Source of the DNA: Pseudomonas versuta
Lineage (GTDB): Bacteria > Pseudomonadota > Gammaproteobacteria > Pseudomonadales > Pseudomonadaceae
DNA length: 64,000 nucleotides
Assembly (NCBI RefSeq): GCF_001294575.1
Contig: NZ_CP012676.1
Coordinates: 4,730,001 to 4,794,000, forward strand
Reading direction: 5' to 3'
Shown here: positions 54,738 to 64,000 of the stretch, piece after piece
Position numbering within the stretch: position 1 is the first letter of the stretch
Layout of the letters: each line of letters starts with the position of its first letter
Made by a program: the position numbers and the translations under genes
Notes under the pieces: model-generated
The model's database searches: none
Seen by the model: the letters and a program-made list of their open reading frames with translations, nothing else
What the model was told of the DNA's origin: nothing

Positions 54738-56129
54738 TTAGGCGTGCGCCAGATCACCGTGATCGTCTTCAGCCAGAATGGCCTTGTCGGTCTGGTGCAG
54801 GATCTGGCTGGTCACCGTACCGGCTACCATCGAACCGCTGACGTTGAGTGCCGTACGGCCCATGTCGATCAACGGCTCGACCGAAATCAGCAACGCCACC
54901 AGTGACACCGGCAAGCCCATGGCCGGAAGCACGATCAGGGCGGCGAAGGTTGCACCGCCGCCCACGCCTGCCACGCCAACCGAACTCAAAGTCACAATCG
55001 CTACCAGCGACGCGATCCACACCGGGTCCAGCGGGTTGATGCCCACTGTCGGTGCAACCATCACCGCCAGCATGGCCGGGTACAGACCGGCGCAGCCGTT
55101 TTGACCGATGGTGGCGCCAAACGAGGCGGCAAAGCTGGCGATCGAGGACGGAATCCCCAGGCGACGGGTTTGCGCTTCGATGCTCAGCGGAATGCTGGCC
55201 GCGCTCGAACGGCTGGTGAAGGCAAATGTGAGTACCGGCCAGACCTTACGGAAGAAGCGCAGCGGGTTAACCCCGGATACCGACACGATCACGCCGTGGA
55301 TCACAAACATCAGCGCCAGGCCGATGTAGGACACCACCACAAAACTGCCGAGCTTGATGATGTCTTGCAGGTTGGACGTGGCGACCACTTTGGTCATCAG
55401 GGCCAGCACGCCGTAGGGGGTCAGCTTCATCACCAGACGCACCAGACGCATCACCCAGGCTTGCAGGGTGTCGATAGCGCTGAGGATTTTTCCGCCTTTT
55501 TCCGGCTCGTCCTTGAACAGTTGCAGTGCGGCAATCCCCAGGAACGCCGCGAAAATCACCACGCTGATGATTGACGTCGGTTTGGCCCGGGCCAGGTCGG
55601 CAAAGGGGTTCTGCGGAATGAACGACAGCAGCAGTTGCGGCACATTGAGATCGGAAACCTTGCCCGCGTAATCACTCTGGATCACTTGCAGGCGGCTCAT
55701 TTCAGCGGCACCCGCGACCAGGCCGTCCGCCGTCAGGCCGAACAGGTTGGTCAGGCCGATCCCGACCAGCGCTGCGATCATGGTGGTGAACAGCAGTGTG
55801 CCAATCGTCAGAAAGCTGATCTTGCCCAGTGACGAGGCGTTATGCAGGCGCGCCACGGCGCTGAGGATCGAGGCGAACACCAGCGGGATCACGATCATTT
55901 GCAGCAGTTGCACGTAGCCGCTGCCGACCAGATCGAACCAGCCGATGGAGGTCTTCAAGGTCGGGCTGTCGGCACCATAGACCAGGTGCAGGCCCAGGCC
56001 GAACAGCACGCCGATAACCAGCGCCAACAAGACTTTTTTCGCCAGGCTCCACGCGGTGTGGCGGGTCAGCGACAAGCCGAACAGCAACGCGAGGAACACC
56101 AGCAGATTGAGGATCAGCGGGAAATTCAT
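54738..56129 (-). CDS. TcyP/YdjN-type L-cystine sodium/proton symporter
   Basis: 463 residues, dicarboxylate/amino-acid:cation symporter family with about eight helices and two re-entrant loops. Features are [16 protein letters not shown] (serine-rich motif near residue 310) and [16 protein letters not shown] (about 345). The N-terminal block [21 protein letters not shown] (residues 70-87) matches TcyP-type cystine carriers. Cystine import is the likely role and fits the sulfur theme of the window; other amino acids or dicarboxylates cannot be excluded. Inner membrane. Confidence 0.83.
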   Translation of the reverse strand: MNFPLILNLLVFLALLFGLSLTRHTAWSLAKKVLLALVIGVLFGLGLHLVYGADSPTLKTSIGWFDLVGSGYVQLLQMIVIPLVFASILSAVARLHNASSLGKISFLTIGTLLFTTMIAALVGIGLTNLFGLTADGLVAGAAEMSRLQVIQSDYAGKVSDLNVPQLLLSFIPQNPFADLARAKPTSIISVVIFAAFLGIAALQLFKDEPEKGGKILSAIDTLQAWVMRLVRLVMKLTPYGVLALMTKVVATSNLQDIIKLGSFVVVSYIGLALMFVIHGVIVSVSGVNPLRFFRKVWPVLTFAFTSRSSAASIPLSIEAQTRRLGIPSSIASFAASFGATIGQNGCAGLYPAMLAVMVAPTVGINPLDPVWIASLVAIVTLSSVGVAGVGGGATFAALIVLPAMGLPVSLVALLISVEPLIDMGRTALNVSGSMVAGTVTSQILHQTDKAILAEDDHGDLAHA

Positions 56130-56347
56130 GAAAGCTCCGAGGGACGACTTGTACCAGTCTTGGGTTGTAGCGATTTCGAACCGGAAATCCTAACAGGTTG
56201 ATATATCTACAAATATACCGTTGTGGAATGACTACCTTGATTTTGGGAATAAGCGAGTGCCGCGATCAGAACGTCAGCTGTCGTGCTCGCGTTAAAACTG
56301 TCACGCAGGTTTGATAGCGTCGATGCCTTTAAATAGGAGCATAGCTG
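56130..56347. promoter_or_regulatory. Divergent region between the cystine symporter and pchP
   Basis: 218-bp spacer for two divergent promoters. AT-rich stretch with TTGATATATC at about 56198-56207. No operator assignable by eye. TAGGAGC precedes the pchP ATG. Confidence 0.4.
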
Positions 56348-57403
56348 ATGAACCTGAGCATAAAGTTGATCGCTGCAACCCTGTGTCTGGGCCTTGCCGG
56401 TCAGGCCATGGCCACGGACTTGAAGCACTGGCCGGCTGATCAGGCCAAACAACTGGAGGCCATGATCGCGGCAAATGCGAACAAGGGTAACTTTGCAGTC
56501 TTTGACATGGACAACACCAGTTATCGCAACGATCTGGAAGAAGCGCTGCTGCCCTATATGGAAAACCGCGGCCTGATCAACCGCGACAGCCTCGACCCGT
56601 CACTCAAGCTGATCCCCTTTAAAGACACGGCCGACCACAAGGAAAGCCTGTTCAGCTACTACTACCGCTTGTGTGAAGTGGACGACATGGTCTGCTATCC
56701 ATGGGTGGCACAGGTGTTTTCCGGGTTCACCCTGCAGCAACTCAAGGGCTACGTGGATGAGCTGATGGCCTCGGGCAAACCGGTGCCGGTGACTTACTTT
56801 GAAGGCGACACGATCAAGACATCCGAGGTCCAGCCGCCCAAGGTGTTTACCGGCCAGGTCGAGCTGTTCAACAAGTTGATGGAGAACGGCATTGAGGTGT
56901 ACGTGATGACGGCCGCCTCGGAAGAGCTGGTGCGCATGGTCGCGGCAGACCCCAAGTACGGCTACAACGTTAAACCGCAAAACGTGATTGGCGTAAGCAC
57001 CCTGCTCAAGGACCGCAAGACCGGCGAGCTGACCACCGCGCGCAAACAGATCAGTGCAGGTACCTACGACGAAAAGGCCAATCTCGGACTGGAACTCACG
57101 CCTTATCTCTGGACCCCGGCGACCTGGATGGCGGGCAAACAGGCGGCGATCCTGACCTACATCGACCAGTGGAAAAAACCGGTGCTGGTGGGCGGCGATA
57201 CCCCGAGCAGTGACGGCTACATGCTGTTTCACGGGGTGGACGTGGCCAAGGGCGGGGTTCATCTGTGGATCAACCGCAAGGACAAATACATGACCCAGCT
57301 GGAAGGCATGATGGCCAAGAACGCTGCGGCGCAGGCCAGGGAAGGGTTGCCGGTCACGGCGGACAAGAACTGGGTGATCGTCAAACCGGACCAGATTCAG
57401 TAA
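56348..57403 (+). CDS. pchP: Periplasmic phosphorylcholine phosphatase PchP
   Basis: 351 residues. Signal peptide MNLSIKLIAATLCLGLAGQAMA, so the mature chain begins at residue 23. HAD motif I is DMDNT; in mature numbering it falls at D31, D33 and T35, exactly the numbering I recall for P. aeruginosa PchP, and total length agrees. Motif IV VLVGGDTPSSDGYML supplies the metal-site aspartates. Hydrolyses phosphorylcholine to choline and phosphate in the periplasm, feeding choline/glycine-betaine use. Monocistronic with a bidirectional terminator at 57493. Confidence 0.9.
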   Translation: MNLSIKLIAATLCLGLAGQAMATDLKHWPADQAKQLEAMIAANANKGNFAVFDMDNTSYRNDLEEALLPYMENRGLINRDSLDPSLKLIPFKDTADHKESLFSYYYRLCEVDDMVCYPWVAQVFSGFTLQQLKGYVDELMASGKPVPVTYFEGDTIKTSEVQPPKVFTGQVELFNKLMENGIEVYVMTAASEELVRMVAADPKYGYNVKPQNVIGVSTLLKDRKTGELTTARKQISAGTYDEKANLGLELTPYLWTPATWMAGKQAAILTYIDQWKKPVLVGGDTPSSDGYMLFHGVDVAKGGVHLWINRKDKYMTQLEGMMAKNAAAQAREGLPVTADKNWVIVKPDQIQ

Positions 57404-57420
57404 CAGGCTTGCACAACCCT

Positions 57421-57474
57421 TTGGGAGTAGCTGGCTTGAATCGATCCGCATCGCCGGCAAGCCGGCTCCCGCAA
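57421..57474. repeat. Degenerate REP of the GTGGGAGCTGGC class after pchP
   Basis: TTGGGAGTAGCTGGCTTGAATCG facing CATCGCCGGCAAGCCGGCTC; left arm has mutated. Confidence 0.65.
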
Positions 57475-57492
57475 ATGGATTTGTATCGGGCA

Positions 57493-57526
57493 TAAAAAAT
57501 CCCGGCACATGGCCGGGATTTTTGTT
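57493..57526 (+). terminator. Bidirectional terminator between pchP and ilvD
   Basis: AAAAATCCCGGC (57495-57506) pairs with GCCGGGATTTTT around a 5-nt loop; A-run on the left and T-run on the right, so it can serve both convergent genes. Confidence 0.88.
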
Positions 57527-57538
57527 TGACGCGTCGGC

Positions 57539-59386
57539 TTATGGCACCAGCTTGTCCAGCAGCGCTTTGTCACGTACCGCGCCTTTGTCGGCACTGGTGG
57601 CCAGCAAGGCGTAGGCCTTGAGGGCCGTGGTGACCTTGCGTGGGCGCACTTCTACCGGCTTCCAGCCCTTTTTGTCCTGGGCGGCGCGGCGAGCGGTCAT
57701 TTCTTCGTCGCTGATCAACAGGTTGATCGAGCGGTTCGGAATGTCGATCAGCACTTTGTCGCCGTCCTGCACCAGCCCAATCGCGCCACCGGCAGCAGCT
57801 TCTGGCGAAGCATGGCCGATGGACAGGCCCGAAGTACCGCCCGAGAAACGACCGTCGGTAAGCAGGGCACAGGCTTTGCCCAGGCCTTTGGATTTCAGGT
57901 AGGACGTCGGGTAGAGCATCTCTTGCATGCCCGGGCCGCCTTTTGGACCTTCATAGCGAATGATCACGATGTCACCGGCTTTGACTTCGTCAGCCAGAAT
58001 GCCGCGCACGGCGCTGTCCTGGCTTTCGAAGATTTTGGCGTTGCCTTCGAACACGTGGATCGACTCGTCAACGCCTGCGGTTTTGACTACGCAGCCATCC
58101 AGCGCAATGTTGCCGTACAGCACGGCCAGGCCGCCTTCTTGCGAGTAGGCGTGCTCAACACTGCGGATGCAGCCGTTTTCACGGTCGTCATCCAGGGTTT
58201 CCCAGCGGGTCGACTGGCTGAACGCCGTTTGCGTCGGAATACCGGCCGGGCCGGCCTTGAAGAAGGTGTGAACAGCTTCATCGTCGGTCTGGGTGATGTC
58301 CCATTTGGCGATACCTTCGGCCAGGGTCTTGCTGTGCACGGTCGGCAGGTCGGTGTGCAGCAAACCGCCCCGGGCCAGCGAGCCGAGAATGGAGAAAATG
58401 CCGCCTGCACGGTGCACGTCTTCCATGTGGTACTTCTGGATGTTCGGCGCCACCTTGCACAGCTGCGGCACGTGGCGTGACAGGCGGTCGATGTCCTTAA
58501 GGTCGAAATCGATTTCGGCCTCCTGGGCAGCGGCCAGCAAGTGCAGGATGGTATTGGTCGAACCGCCCATGGCGATGTCCAGCGTCATGGCGTTTTCGAA
58601 CGCCTTGAAGTTGGCGATGTTGCGCGGCAATACCGACTCGTCGTTTTCGACGTAGTACTGGCGGCACAGGTCGACGATGGTGCGGCCGGCCTGCAGGAAC
58701 AGTTGCTCGCGGTCACTGTGGGTCGCCAGCGCCGTGCCGTTGCCCGGCAGGGCCAGGCCCAGGGCTTCGGTGAGGCAGTTCATCGAGTTGGCGGTGAACA
58801 TGCCTGAGCACGAACCGCAGGTAGGGCAGGCGCTGCGCTCGTACTCGGCAACCTTCTCGTCAGAAGCGCTGGAGTCGGCGGCGATGACCATGGCGTCTAC
58901 CAGGTCGAGACCGTGGCTGGCGAGCTTGGTTTTGCCCGCTTCCATCGGCCCGCCGGAAACGAAAATCACCGGGATGTTGAGGCGCAACGAGGCCATCAGC
59001 ATGCCAGGGGTGATTTTGTCGCAGTTGGAAATGCACACAATGGCGTCGGCGCAGTGAGCGTTGACCATGTACTCGACGGAGTCGGCGATGATCTCGCGGC
59101 TCGGCAGCGAATACAGCATGCCGTCATGGCCCATGGCGATGCCGTCATCCACGGCAATGGTGTTGAATTCTTTGGCAACGCCGCCAGCGCGTTCGATCTC
59201 GCGGGCTACCAGTTGCCCCATGTCCTTGAGGTGGACGTGGCCGGGTACGAACTGGGTGAAGGAGTTGGCAATAGCGATGATCGGCTTCTTGAAGTCGGCA
59301 TCTTTCATCCCCGTGGCGCGCCACAGAGCGCGGGCACCGGCCATGTTGCGGCCGTGGGTGGAGGTTTTCGAACGATAGTCAGGCAT
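57539..59386 (-). CDS. ilvD: Dihydroxy-acid dehydratase
   Basis: 615 residues, full length. Fe-S ligand regions [12 protein letters not shown] (C118/C122) and [10 protein letters not shown] (187-196), plus the C-terminal [19 protein letters not shown] signature, mark IlvD/Edd. It converts dihydroxy-acids to 2-oxo-acids in isoleucine and valine synthesis, complementing ilvA in this window. Ends next to a terminator shared with pchP. IlvD type rather than Edd is supported by the opening [21 protein letters not shown]. Confidence 0.96.
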   Translation of the reverse strand: MPDYRSKTSTHGRNMAGARALWRATGMKDADFKKPIIAIANSFTQFVPGHVHLKDMGQLVAREIERAGGVAKEFNTIAVDDGIAMGHDGMLYSLPSREIIADSVEYMVNAHCADAIVCISNCDKITPGMLMASLRLNIPVIFVSGGPMEAGKTKLASHGLDLVDAMVIAADSSASDEKVAEYERSACPTCGSCSGMFTANSMNCLTEALGLALPGNGTALATHSDREQLFLQAGRTIVDLCRQYYVENDESVLPRNIANFKAFENAMTLDIAMGGSTNTILHLLAAAQEAEIDFDLKDIDRLSRHVPQLCKVAPNIQKYHMEDVHRAGGIFSILGSLARGGLLHTDLPTVHSKTLAEGIAKWDITQTDDEAVHTFFKAGPAGIPTQTAFSQSTRWETLDDDRENGCIRSVEHAYSQEGGLAVLYGNIALDGCVVKTAGVDESIHVFEGNAKIFESQDSAVRGILADEVKAGDIVIIRYEGPKGGPGMQEMLYPTSYLKSKGLGKACALLTDGRFSGGTSGLSIGHASPEAAAGGAIGLVQDGDKVLIDIPNRSINLLISDEEMTARRAAQDKKGWKPVEVRPRKVTTALKAYALLATSADKGAVRDKALLDKLVP

Positions 59387-59703
59387 GGAACAACTCCGGG
59401 CGGCTAATCAGGTAACAAACAGGGAAGTGAGCTTCTAATGACTGGCGGACTACACAGAAAATGACTACGTGTCAGCAAGCTGCCGTTAACGCTGCGGGAT
59501 CGCCGCGCGTCAGGGCCTGAGCTCATAAACCCGCCGGGGATGATTGGCGATGAATCCGTCGATTCTACACGGCTGGCGGCGTGAGGGAATGGGGGAGACG
59601 GTTGGCTGCCTGCATGAGGAGTCATTGCATTTGGCGGGTCGGTAGGCATCTGCGGCGTTCAGGCTATAGAGTGCAGGCATGATTTTTCGATAAGGACATT
59701 TGC
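59387..59703. other. Intergenic spacer between ilvD and the DUF4153 gene
   Basis: 317 bp between divergent genes, presumably carrying both promoters. It has the short reading frame of an 81-codon minus-strand shadow, but no ribosome site or similarity supports it. Nothing else seen. Confidence 0.5.
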
Positions 59704-61398
59704 ATGCTGACCCTCACCCGATCCGTGCGAACCTGCCTGGCCATTGGCCTGGCGCAAGGGCTGCTGCTGTGGCTGGCGAGTTATCTGACCGAGCCGGGAA
59801 TCAGGTTCGCATTGTCCACGGCGGCATTGGTCGGCGGTATCAACCTGTTGCTGCTGGGGGCAAGCGTGCGTGAGCGGGGCACAGCCTGGCTGGTGCTCGG
59901 GCTGACGGTGGTGATGAGCGCAATCAGTGCCTGGGTGTACTGGGAGGGCGGCGACAGTTCGCGCACCAGTAACTGGCTGACCGGCACTTGGGTCTGCTTT
60001 GCGGTGGTGATCACCTACATAGTCACGGCTTTCATTCTCAGCTGGCCGAGCCGCGAAGGACGCTTCCCGCGTTACGAAGACCTGTTCCGCCACGCCTGGG
60101 ACACGGTGTTTATCGTGTTGCTGGGCTTGCTGTTGAACGGCGTGTTCTGGGCGCTGCTGCTGTTGTGGGGCAGCCTGTTCAAGATGCTCGGGATTGTGGC
60201 CCTCAATCAGTTGTTTTCCACCACCGGGTTTATCTGTGTCAGTTCAATGATGGTGCTCGCCCTGGGCCTGCAGATGGGGCGCGACAACGATCGTGTGATC
60301 GGGTTGTTACGCGGGATTTTGCTGACCTTGTGCCGCTTCCTGCTGCCCCTGAGTTCGCTGATTGCCATTGTCTTCACCTTCGCCCTGCCATTCACCGGCT
60401 TGCAGCCCATTTGGGCCACCGGCTATTCAACGCCGATCATGCTGTGCCTGGTGGCAGCCAATCTGTTTCTGCTCAACGGCGTGTTCCAGGTCGGTGAACA
60501 GAGCAGCGGTTATCCGCGATGGCTGTTGGGCATAGTGGACCTGTGCCTGCTGTGCTTGCCGGTACTGGTGGTGCTGGCGGGGTATTCGAGCTGGCTACGA
60601 ATTGAGCAATACGGCCTCACGCCCAGCCGTATTCTGGCCATGTTGCTGGTGGCCGTGATGTTGGCGCATACCCTTGCCGCCGCCTGGGCGGTGGTGGTGC
60701 CTCAGCGTCAGTGGTTGTGGAGCTTGCGCATCAGCAACCCGCTGATTGCGTTGATCAGCGTGGTATTGCTACTGGCGATTCATACCCCGTGGTTCAGCCC
60801 GTTGCAGATCAGCGCCACTAATCAGGTAAAGCGCGTGCTTGAGGCCAAAAGCCCGGTTGAGACCTTTGATGCAGACACCTTGCGCTATCGCTTGGGCCCA
60901 CCGGGCACGCAGGCGTTTGAGGCATTGCTGGAGCAGGTCGAGCAGGGCAGGGTGCTGGCAGAACCCGCGCGTCAGGTTTTGTTGAAACGGCTCAAGGATG
61001 CGCAAGCCGGCAAAATTGAGCGGGAGTCCGATGGACGGCTTCTGGAGTGGGTCGGGCCTGCTGTGGAAGGCAGCGAACAGTTCAACGACCCAAAAATTGG
61101 CGGCCAGGGCTGTTTGTACCCGGGATGTGCAATGTGGGCAGTCGATCTGGATCAGGACGGGCAGGACGAAGTGCTGCAACTGCCTAAATACAAGTGGTCG
61201 GATGCGCTGTACTTCTTCAAGCGTGACTCCCAAGGCAACTGGCAGCGCTCAGGCGCCTATGAAGGTGTGGACAACCCGCTGGAGATGATTGAACAGATTC
61301 GCGAAGGGAAGGTGAAAGTGGTGAAGCCGCGTTATCAATCGCTGCAGACTGGCGATCAAGAGCTGAACCCGAAGCTGGATACAACGCCGCAGCCTTAA
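59704..61398 (+). CDS. DUF4153 multi-pass membrane protein with C-terminal calcium-like repeat
   Basis: 564 residues. About ten hydrophobic segments in residues 15-365 (DUF4153 family). A soluble C-terminal part of about 180 residues contains DLDQDGQDEVLQLP (about 483-496), a DxDxDGxxE motif resembling FG-GAP/EF-hand-like calcium loops, and a CxxxC near 476 (CLYPGC). Function unknown; possible sensing role suggested by the motif. Next gene is on the other strand. Preceded by AAGGAC. Confidence 0.8.
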   Translation: MLTLTRSVRTCLAIGLAQGLLLWLASYLTEPGIRFALSTAALVGGINLLLLGASVRERGTAWLVLGLTVVMSAISAWVYWEGGDSSRTSNWLTGTWVCFAVVITYIVTAFILSWPSREGRFPRYEDLFRHAWDTVFIVLLGLLLNGVFWALLLLWGSLFKMLGIVALNQLFSTTGFICVSSMMVLALGLQMGRDNDRVIGLLRGILLTLCRFLLPLSSLIAIVFTFALPFTGLQPIWATGYSTPIMLCLVAANLFLLNGVFQVGEQSSGYPRWLLGIVDLCLLCLPVLVVLAGYSSWLRIEQYGLTPSRILAMLLVAVMLAHTLAAAWAVVVPQRQWLWSLRISNPLIALISVVLLLAIHTPWFSPLQISATNQVKRVLEAKSPVETFDADTLRYRLGPPGTQAFEALLEQVEQGRVLAEPARQVLLKRLKDAQAGKIERESDGRLLEWVGPAVEGSEQFNDPKIGGQGCLYPGCAMWAVDLDQDGQDEVLQLPKYKWSDALYFFKRDSQGNWQRSGAYEGVDNPLEMIEQIREGKVKVVKPRYQSLQTGDQELNPKLDTTPQP

Positions 61399-61410
61399 CA
61401 AGGAAAACCC

Positions 61411-61489
61411 TGTGGGAGCCGGACGTGCGGCGAGGCAGGCGCCTCGGTTTGCAGGATGTTGAGTCATCGCCGGCAAGCCGGCTCCCACA
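61411..61489. repeat. Composite REP pair (GTGGGAGC class) between the DUF4153 gene and rlmI
   Basis: TGTGGGAGCCGGACG followed by an inner hairpin GCGAGGCAGGCGCCTCG, then CATCGCCGGCAAGCCGGCTC + CCACA. Between convergent genes. Confidence 0.75.
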
Positions 61490-61511
61490 AGATATGCTCA
61501 GGGCATTTCCA

Positions 61512-61540
61512 CTGTGGGAGCTGGCTTGCCAGCGATTCAG
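61512..61540. repeat. Single REP of the GTGGGAGCTGGC class
   Basis: CTGTGGGAGCTGGCTTGCCA + GCGATTCAG, an intact single arm 6 bp from the rlmI stop. Confidence 0.75.
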
Positions 61541-61545
61541 GCGTG

Positions 61546-62742
61546 TTAGCTGTTAGGCAGCAAACGGCAGGTGATGCTCTTGATGTAGCGTGTTTCGGCA
61601 ATTGCCGGGTGCACCGGGTGATCCGGGCCCTGGCCGCCGCGTTCCAGCAGCTGGATGTTGCGATCCAGGTGACGGGCGCTGGTCAGCAGAATGTTTTGCA
61701 GGTCGTCTTCTGGCAGGTGCATCGAGCACGATGCGCTGACCAGAATCCCGTCCTTGCTGAGCAGGCGCATGGCTTGCTCGTTCAGGCGACGGTAAGCGCC
61801 TTCGCCGTTTTTCAGGTCTTTTTTACGTTTGATGAAGGCCGGAGGATCGGCCACGATCACGTCGAAACGCTCTTCGTTGGCCTTGAGCTCTTTCAGGGCT
61901 TCAAAAACGTCGCCTTCCATGCAGGTGACTTTCTCGGCAAAACCGTTCAACGCAGCGTTGCGCTCAACACCGTCCAAGGCGAACGAGGAGGCGTCGACGC
62001 AGGTCACTTCGCTGGCGCCGAAAGCGGCAGCCTGAATACCCCAGCCACCGATGTAGCTGAACAGGTCCAGAACCTTTTTGCCTTTAACGTACGGTGCGAG
62101 GCGAGCGCGGTTCATGCGGTGGTCGTAGAACCAGCCGGTTTTCTGGCCGGCCATGACCGGTGCTTCGAACTTCACGCCGTTCTCTTCCAGCGCAACCCAC
62201 TCCGGCACCAGGCCGAAGACGGTTTCAACATAACGCTCAAGGCCTTCGGCATCACGGGCCGCCGAGTCGTTCTTGAACAGAATGCCGCTTGGCTTGATGA
62301 CTTGTACCAGTGCCGCGATCACGTCGTCTTTGTGCTGTTCCATGGTGGCTGAGGCCAGCTGAACCACCAGAATGTCGCCGAAACGGTCTACGACCAGGCC
62401 CGGCAGCAGGTCGGAATCGCCGAATACCAGACGATAGTAAGGCTTGTCGAACAGACGCTCGCGCAGGGACAAGGCCATGTTCAGGCGATGGACCAGCAGG
62501 GACTTGTCCAGCGGCAATTTGATGTCGCGCGACAGCAGGCGGGCGCAGATCAGGTTGTTCGGGCTCATGGCAACGATGCCCAGCGGCTTGCCGCCGGCTG
62601 TTTCGAGTACGGCCTGGTCGCCGGCCTTGAAGCCGTGAAGGGGGGTGTTGGCTACATCAATTTCGTTGCTGTAGACCCACAAGTGGCCGGCGCGCAGGCG
62701 TCGATCGGCATTGGCTTTAAGGCGCAGGCTTGGCAGGGACAT
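61546..62742 (-). CDS. rlmI: 23S rRNA (cytosine1962-C5)-methyltransferase RlmI
   Basis: 398 residues. An N-terminal PUA domain (about 2-75) and a Rossmann methyltransferase with SAM motif LDLFSYIGGWGIQAAAFGA near residue 218 and ADPPAFIKRKKDL near 290. A catalytic cysteine is present in the VSASCSMHLP motif near 338. The RlmI/RlmK-type domain order is intact. Methylates C5 of a 23S rRNA cytosine. Divergent from the HDOD gene with a short 147-bp spacer. Confidence 0.92.
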   Translation of the reverse strand: MSLPSLRLKANADRRLRAGHLWVYSNEIDVANTPLHGFKAGDQAVLETAGGKPLGIVAMSPNNLICARLLSRDIKLPLDKSLLVHRLNMALSLRERLFDKPYYRLVFGDSDLLPGLVVDRFGDILVVQLASATMEQHKDDVIAALVQVIKPSGILFKNDSAARDAEGLERYVETVFGLVPEWVALEENGVKFEAPVMAGQKTGWFYDHRMNRARLAPYVKGKKVLDLFSYIGGWGIQAAAFGASEVTCVDASSFALDGVERNAALNGFAEKVTCMEGDVFEALKELKANEERFDVIVADPPAFIKRKKDLKNGEGAYRRLNEQAMRLLSKDGILVSASCSMHLPEDDLQNILLTSARHLDRNIQLLERGGQGPDHPVHPAIAETRYIKSITCRLLPNS

Positions 62743-62889
62743 GACGTCGCTCCGGGTATTGAAAAGGGCGCGATTATAGCCTTAGACGCACCCTTCAAGC
62801 TCAGCTGATTCGCGGTATTGCGTCGGATTAGGTGCGCAAATGGCCAGAAATTTCCGCTAGACTCGCCGTCCAATTTAGAGTGCGTCGTT

Positions 62890-63756
62890 ATGCCCCCAGA
62901 GCTTTCATCCGAACAGATCAGCCTCGCCCTGCAAGGCATCAGCGTGCCGCCCCAACCGCAAATCATGGTGGATTTGCAGATGGAGCAATACATGCCGGAC
63001 CCGGACCTGGAAGTGATCGCCGGCCTGATAGCTCAAGACCCGGGGCTGTCCGGCGCACTGCTGAAAATCGTCAACTCGCCGTATTACGGCCTGAGCAACA
63101 AGATCGCCTCGATCCGCCGCGCCGTCACGGTGCTCGGCAGCCGGACCGTGATCAACCTGATCAACGCACAGTCGATCAAGGGCGAGATGACAGACGACAC
63201 CATCGTGACCCTTAACCGGTTTTGGGACACGGCCCAGGACGTGGCAATGACCAGCCTGACCCTGGCCAAGCGCACCGGCACCCAGGCTCTGGATGAAGCC
63301 TACGCCCTGGGGCTGTTTCACGATTGCGGCATCCCGTTGATGCTCAAGCGCTTCCCGGATTACATGCGGGTACTGGAGCAGGGCTATGCCAATGCCGGGA
63401 CCGGCAGCCGTGTGGTCGACACTGAAAACCGGCACTTCAATACCAACCATGCGGTAGTCGGCTACTACACGGCTAAGTCCTGGCGTTTGCCGGTGCATCT
63501 GACAGAGGCGATTGCCAATCACCACAATGCGCTGGCGATTTTCAGTGACGACTCTTCGCGCAACAGCCAGCTTAAAAACCTGCTGGCGATCCTCAAGATG
63601 GCCGAACATATTTGTGCCTCGCACACAGTGCTGGGCAACCAGCGTGAAGACCATGAGTGGGACAGCATCAGGCACCTGGTACTGGACTACATTGGCCTGT
63701 CCGATTACGACTTTGACAACCTTAAAGAAAGCATTCGCGAGCTGGGTGCCCACTAG
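62890..63756 (+). CDS. HDOD-domain protein
   Basis: 288 residues from the ATG at 62890 ([16 protein letters not shown]); the open frame upstream of it has no coding support. HDOD domain about 20-215 with [19 protein letters not shown] and a trailing HD-like [27 protein letters not shown] proteins usually act as signalling adaptors, often without phosphodiesterase activity. Starts 18 bp upstream of mutM, on the same strand, but with no functional link evident. Confidence 0.85.
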   Translation: MPPELSSEQISLALQGISVPPQPQIMVDLQMEQYMPDPDLEVIAGLIAQDPGLSGALLKIVNSPYYGLSNKIASIRRAVTVLGSRTVINLINAQSIKGEMTDDTIVTLNRFWDTAQDVAMTSLTLAKRTGTQALDEAYALGLFHDCGIPLMLKRFPDYMRVLEQGYANAGTGSRVVDTENRHFNTNHAVVGYYTAKSWRLPVHLTEAIANHHNALAIFSDDSSRNSQLKNLLAILKMAEHICASHTVLGNQREDHEWDSIRHLVLDYIGLSDYDFDNLKESIRELGAH

Positions 63757-63773
63757 TTTCGCAGGAGCCTCCC

Positions 63774-64000
63774 ATGCCTGAATTACCTGAAGTCGAAACC
63801 ACCCGCCGGGGGATTGCCCCGCACCTTGAAGGTCAGCGGGTCAGCCGGGTGATTGTGCGCGAGCGACGTTTGCGCTGGCCGATCCCGGAAGACCTTGATG
63901 TGCGTCTGTCGGGGCAAAAGATCGTGCTGGTCGAGCGGCGCGCCAAGTATTTGCTGATTAACGCCGAGGTCGGGACGCTGATCAGCCATTTGGGCATGTC
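63774..64000 (+). CDS. mutM: Formamidopyrimidine-DNA glycosylase, N-terminal part
   Basis: First 75 codons, cut by the right edge. Begins [20 protein letters not shown]: Pro2 is the Schiff-base nucleophile once Met is removed and Glu3 follows, as in Fpg. K56 region RRAKYLLI (H2TH lysine conserved) is present. Removes 8-oxoguanine from DNA. Preceded by AGGAGCC. The zinc finger lies outside the window. Confidence 0.93.
   Translation, partial: MPELPEVETTRRGIAPHLEGQRVSRVIVRERRLRWPIPEDLDVRLSGQKIVLVERRAKYLLINAEVGTLISHLGM

Noticed and set aside
1-64000. CRISPR array, tRNA, rRNA or prophage
   Set aside because: No regularly spaced direct repeats with unique spacers, no cloverleaf-like sequence and no phage structural genes noticed; this was by eye, without a scan.

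Overview
This window is chromosomal DNA from a Pseudomonas species, most likely of the fluorescens/fragi side of the genus. The evidence is the spuI-spuABC polyamine cluster, the OprD-type porin, the dispersed GTAGGAGCGAGCTTGCTCGC-type REP repeats with a REP-associated transposase (RAYT), and a backbone (rpiA, ilvA, rppH, ptsP, lgt, thyA, folA, ilvD, mutM) whose order I recall from P. aeruginosa. Nearly all of it is coding. I saw no rRNA, tRNA, CRISPR array or prophage. Both ends cut genes: spuC on the left and mutM on the right.

Layout. 1-4.3 kb: gamma-glutamylated putrescine catabolism (spuC', spuB, spuA on the minus strand, divergent spuI). 4.4-5.0 kb: a TetR regulator. 5.1-24.3 kb: a sulfur-scavenging block. 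It holds tauABCD (taurine uptake and desulfonation), an OprD-family porin, the 1-Cys peroxiredoxin lsfA, ssuEADCBF (alkanesulfonates), the RAYT flanked by REPs, a small methyltransferase, metQNI (methionine uptake), an NtaA/DmoA-type flavin monooxygenase and two SfnB-family flavoproteins. 24.7-29.8 kb: a 1697-residue RHS/YD-repeat protein with an AT-richer C-terminal tip. 30.2-32.2 kb: two tandem SdiA-regulated-domain proteins. 32.3-41.7 kb: conserved backbone (rpiA, ilvA, DUF2269, a HAD phosphatase, rppH, ptsP, NRDE protein, lgt, thyA). 41.8-44.6 kb: cadR/cadA heavy-metal export. 44.6-51.3 kb: a phosphonate locus (LysR regulator, three-part ABC transporter, FAD oxidoreductase, PhnZ-like HD oxygenase). 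51.3-54.1 kb: an uncharacterised GTPase/membrane-protein pair. 54.2-64 kb: folA, a TcyP-type cystine symporter, pchP (phosphorylcholine phosphatase), ilvD, a DUF4153 membrane protein, rlmI, an HDOD protein and mutM.

How the genes fit together. The sulfur block couples uptake through porin and ABC importers to flavin- or iron-dependent C-S bond cleavage that releases sulfite, with a peroxiredoxin to handle oxidative by-products. Methionine and cystine uptake complete the theme. AT-rich, partly palindromic motifs recur upstream of several of its transcription units and are candidate sulfur-starvation operators. The phosphonate locus pairs AEP-type transport with oxidative C-P cleavage but lacks phnW, phnX, phnA and the PhnY hydroxylase inside the window.

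Less well understood parts worth attention are the RHS tip with an F-box-like motif and no visible immunity gene, the phosphonate locus without PhnY, the DUF3482 GTPase/DUF2868 pair, and the RAYT with its many REP/REPIN copies.
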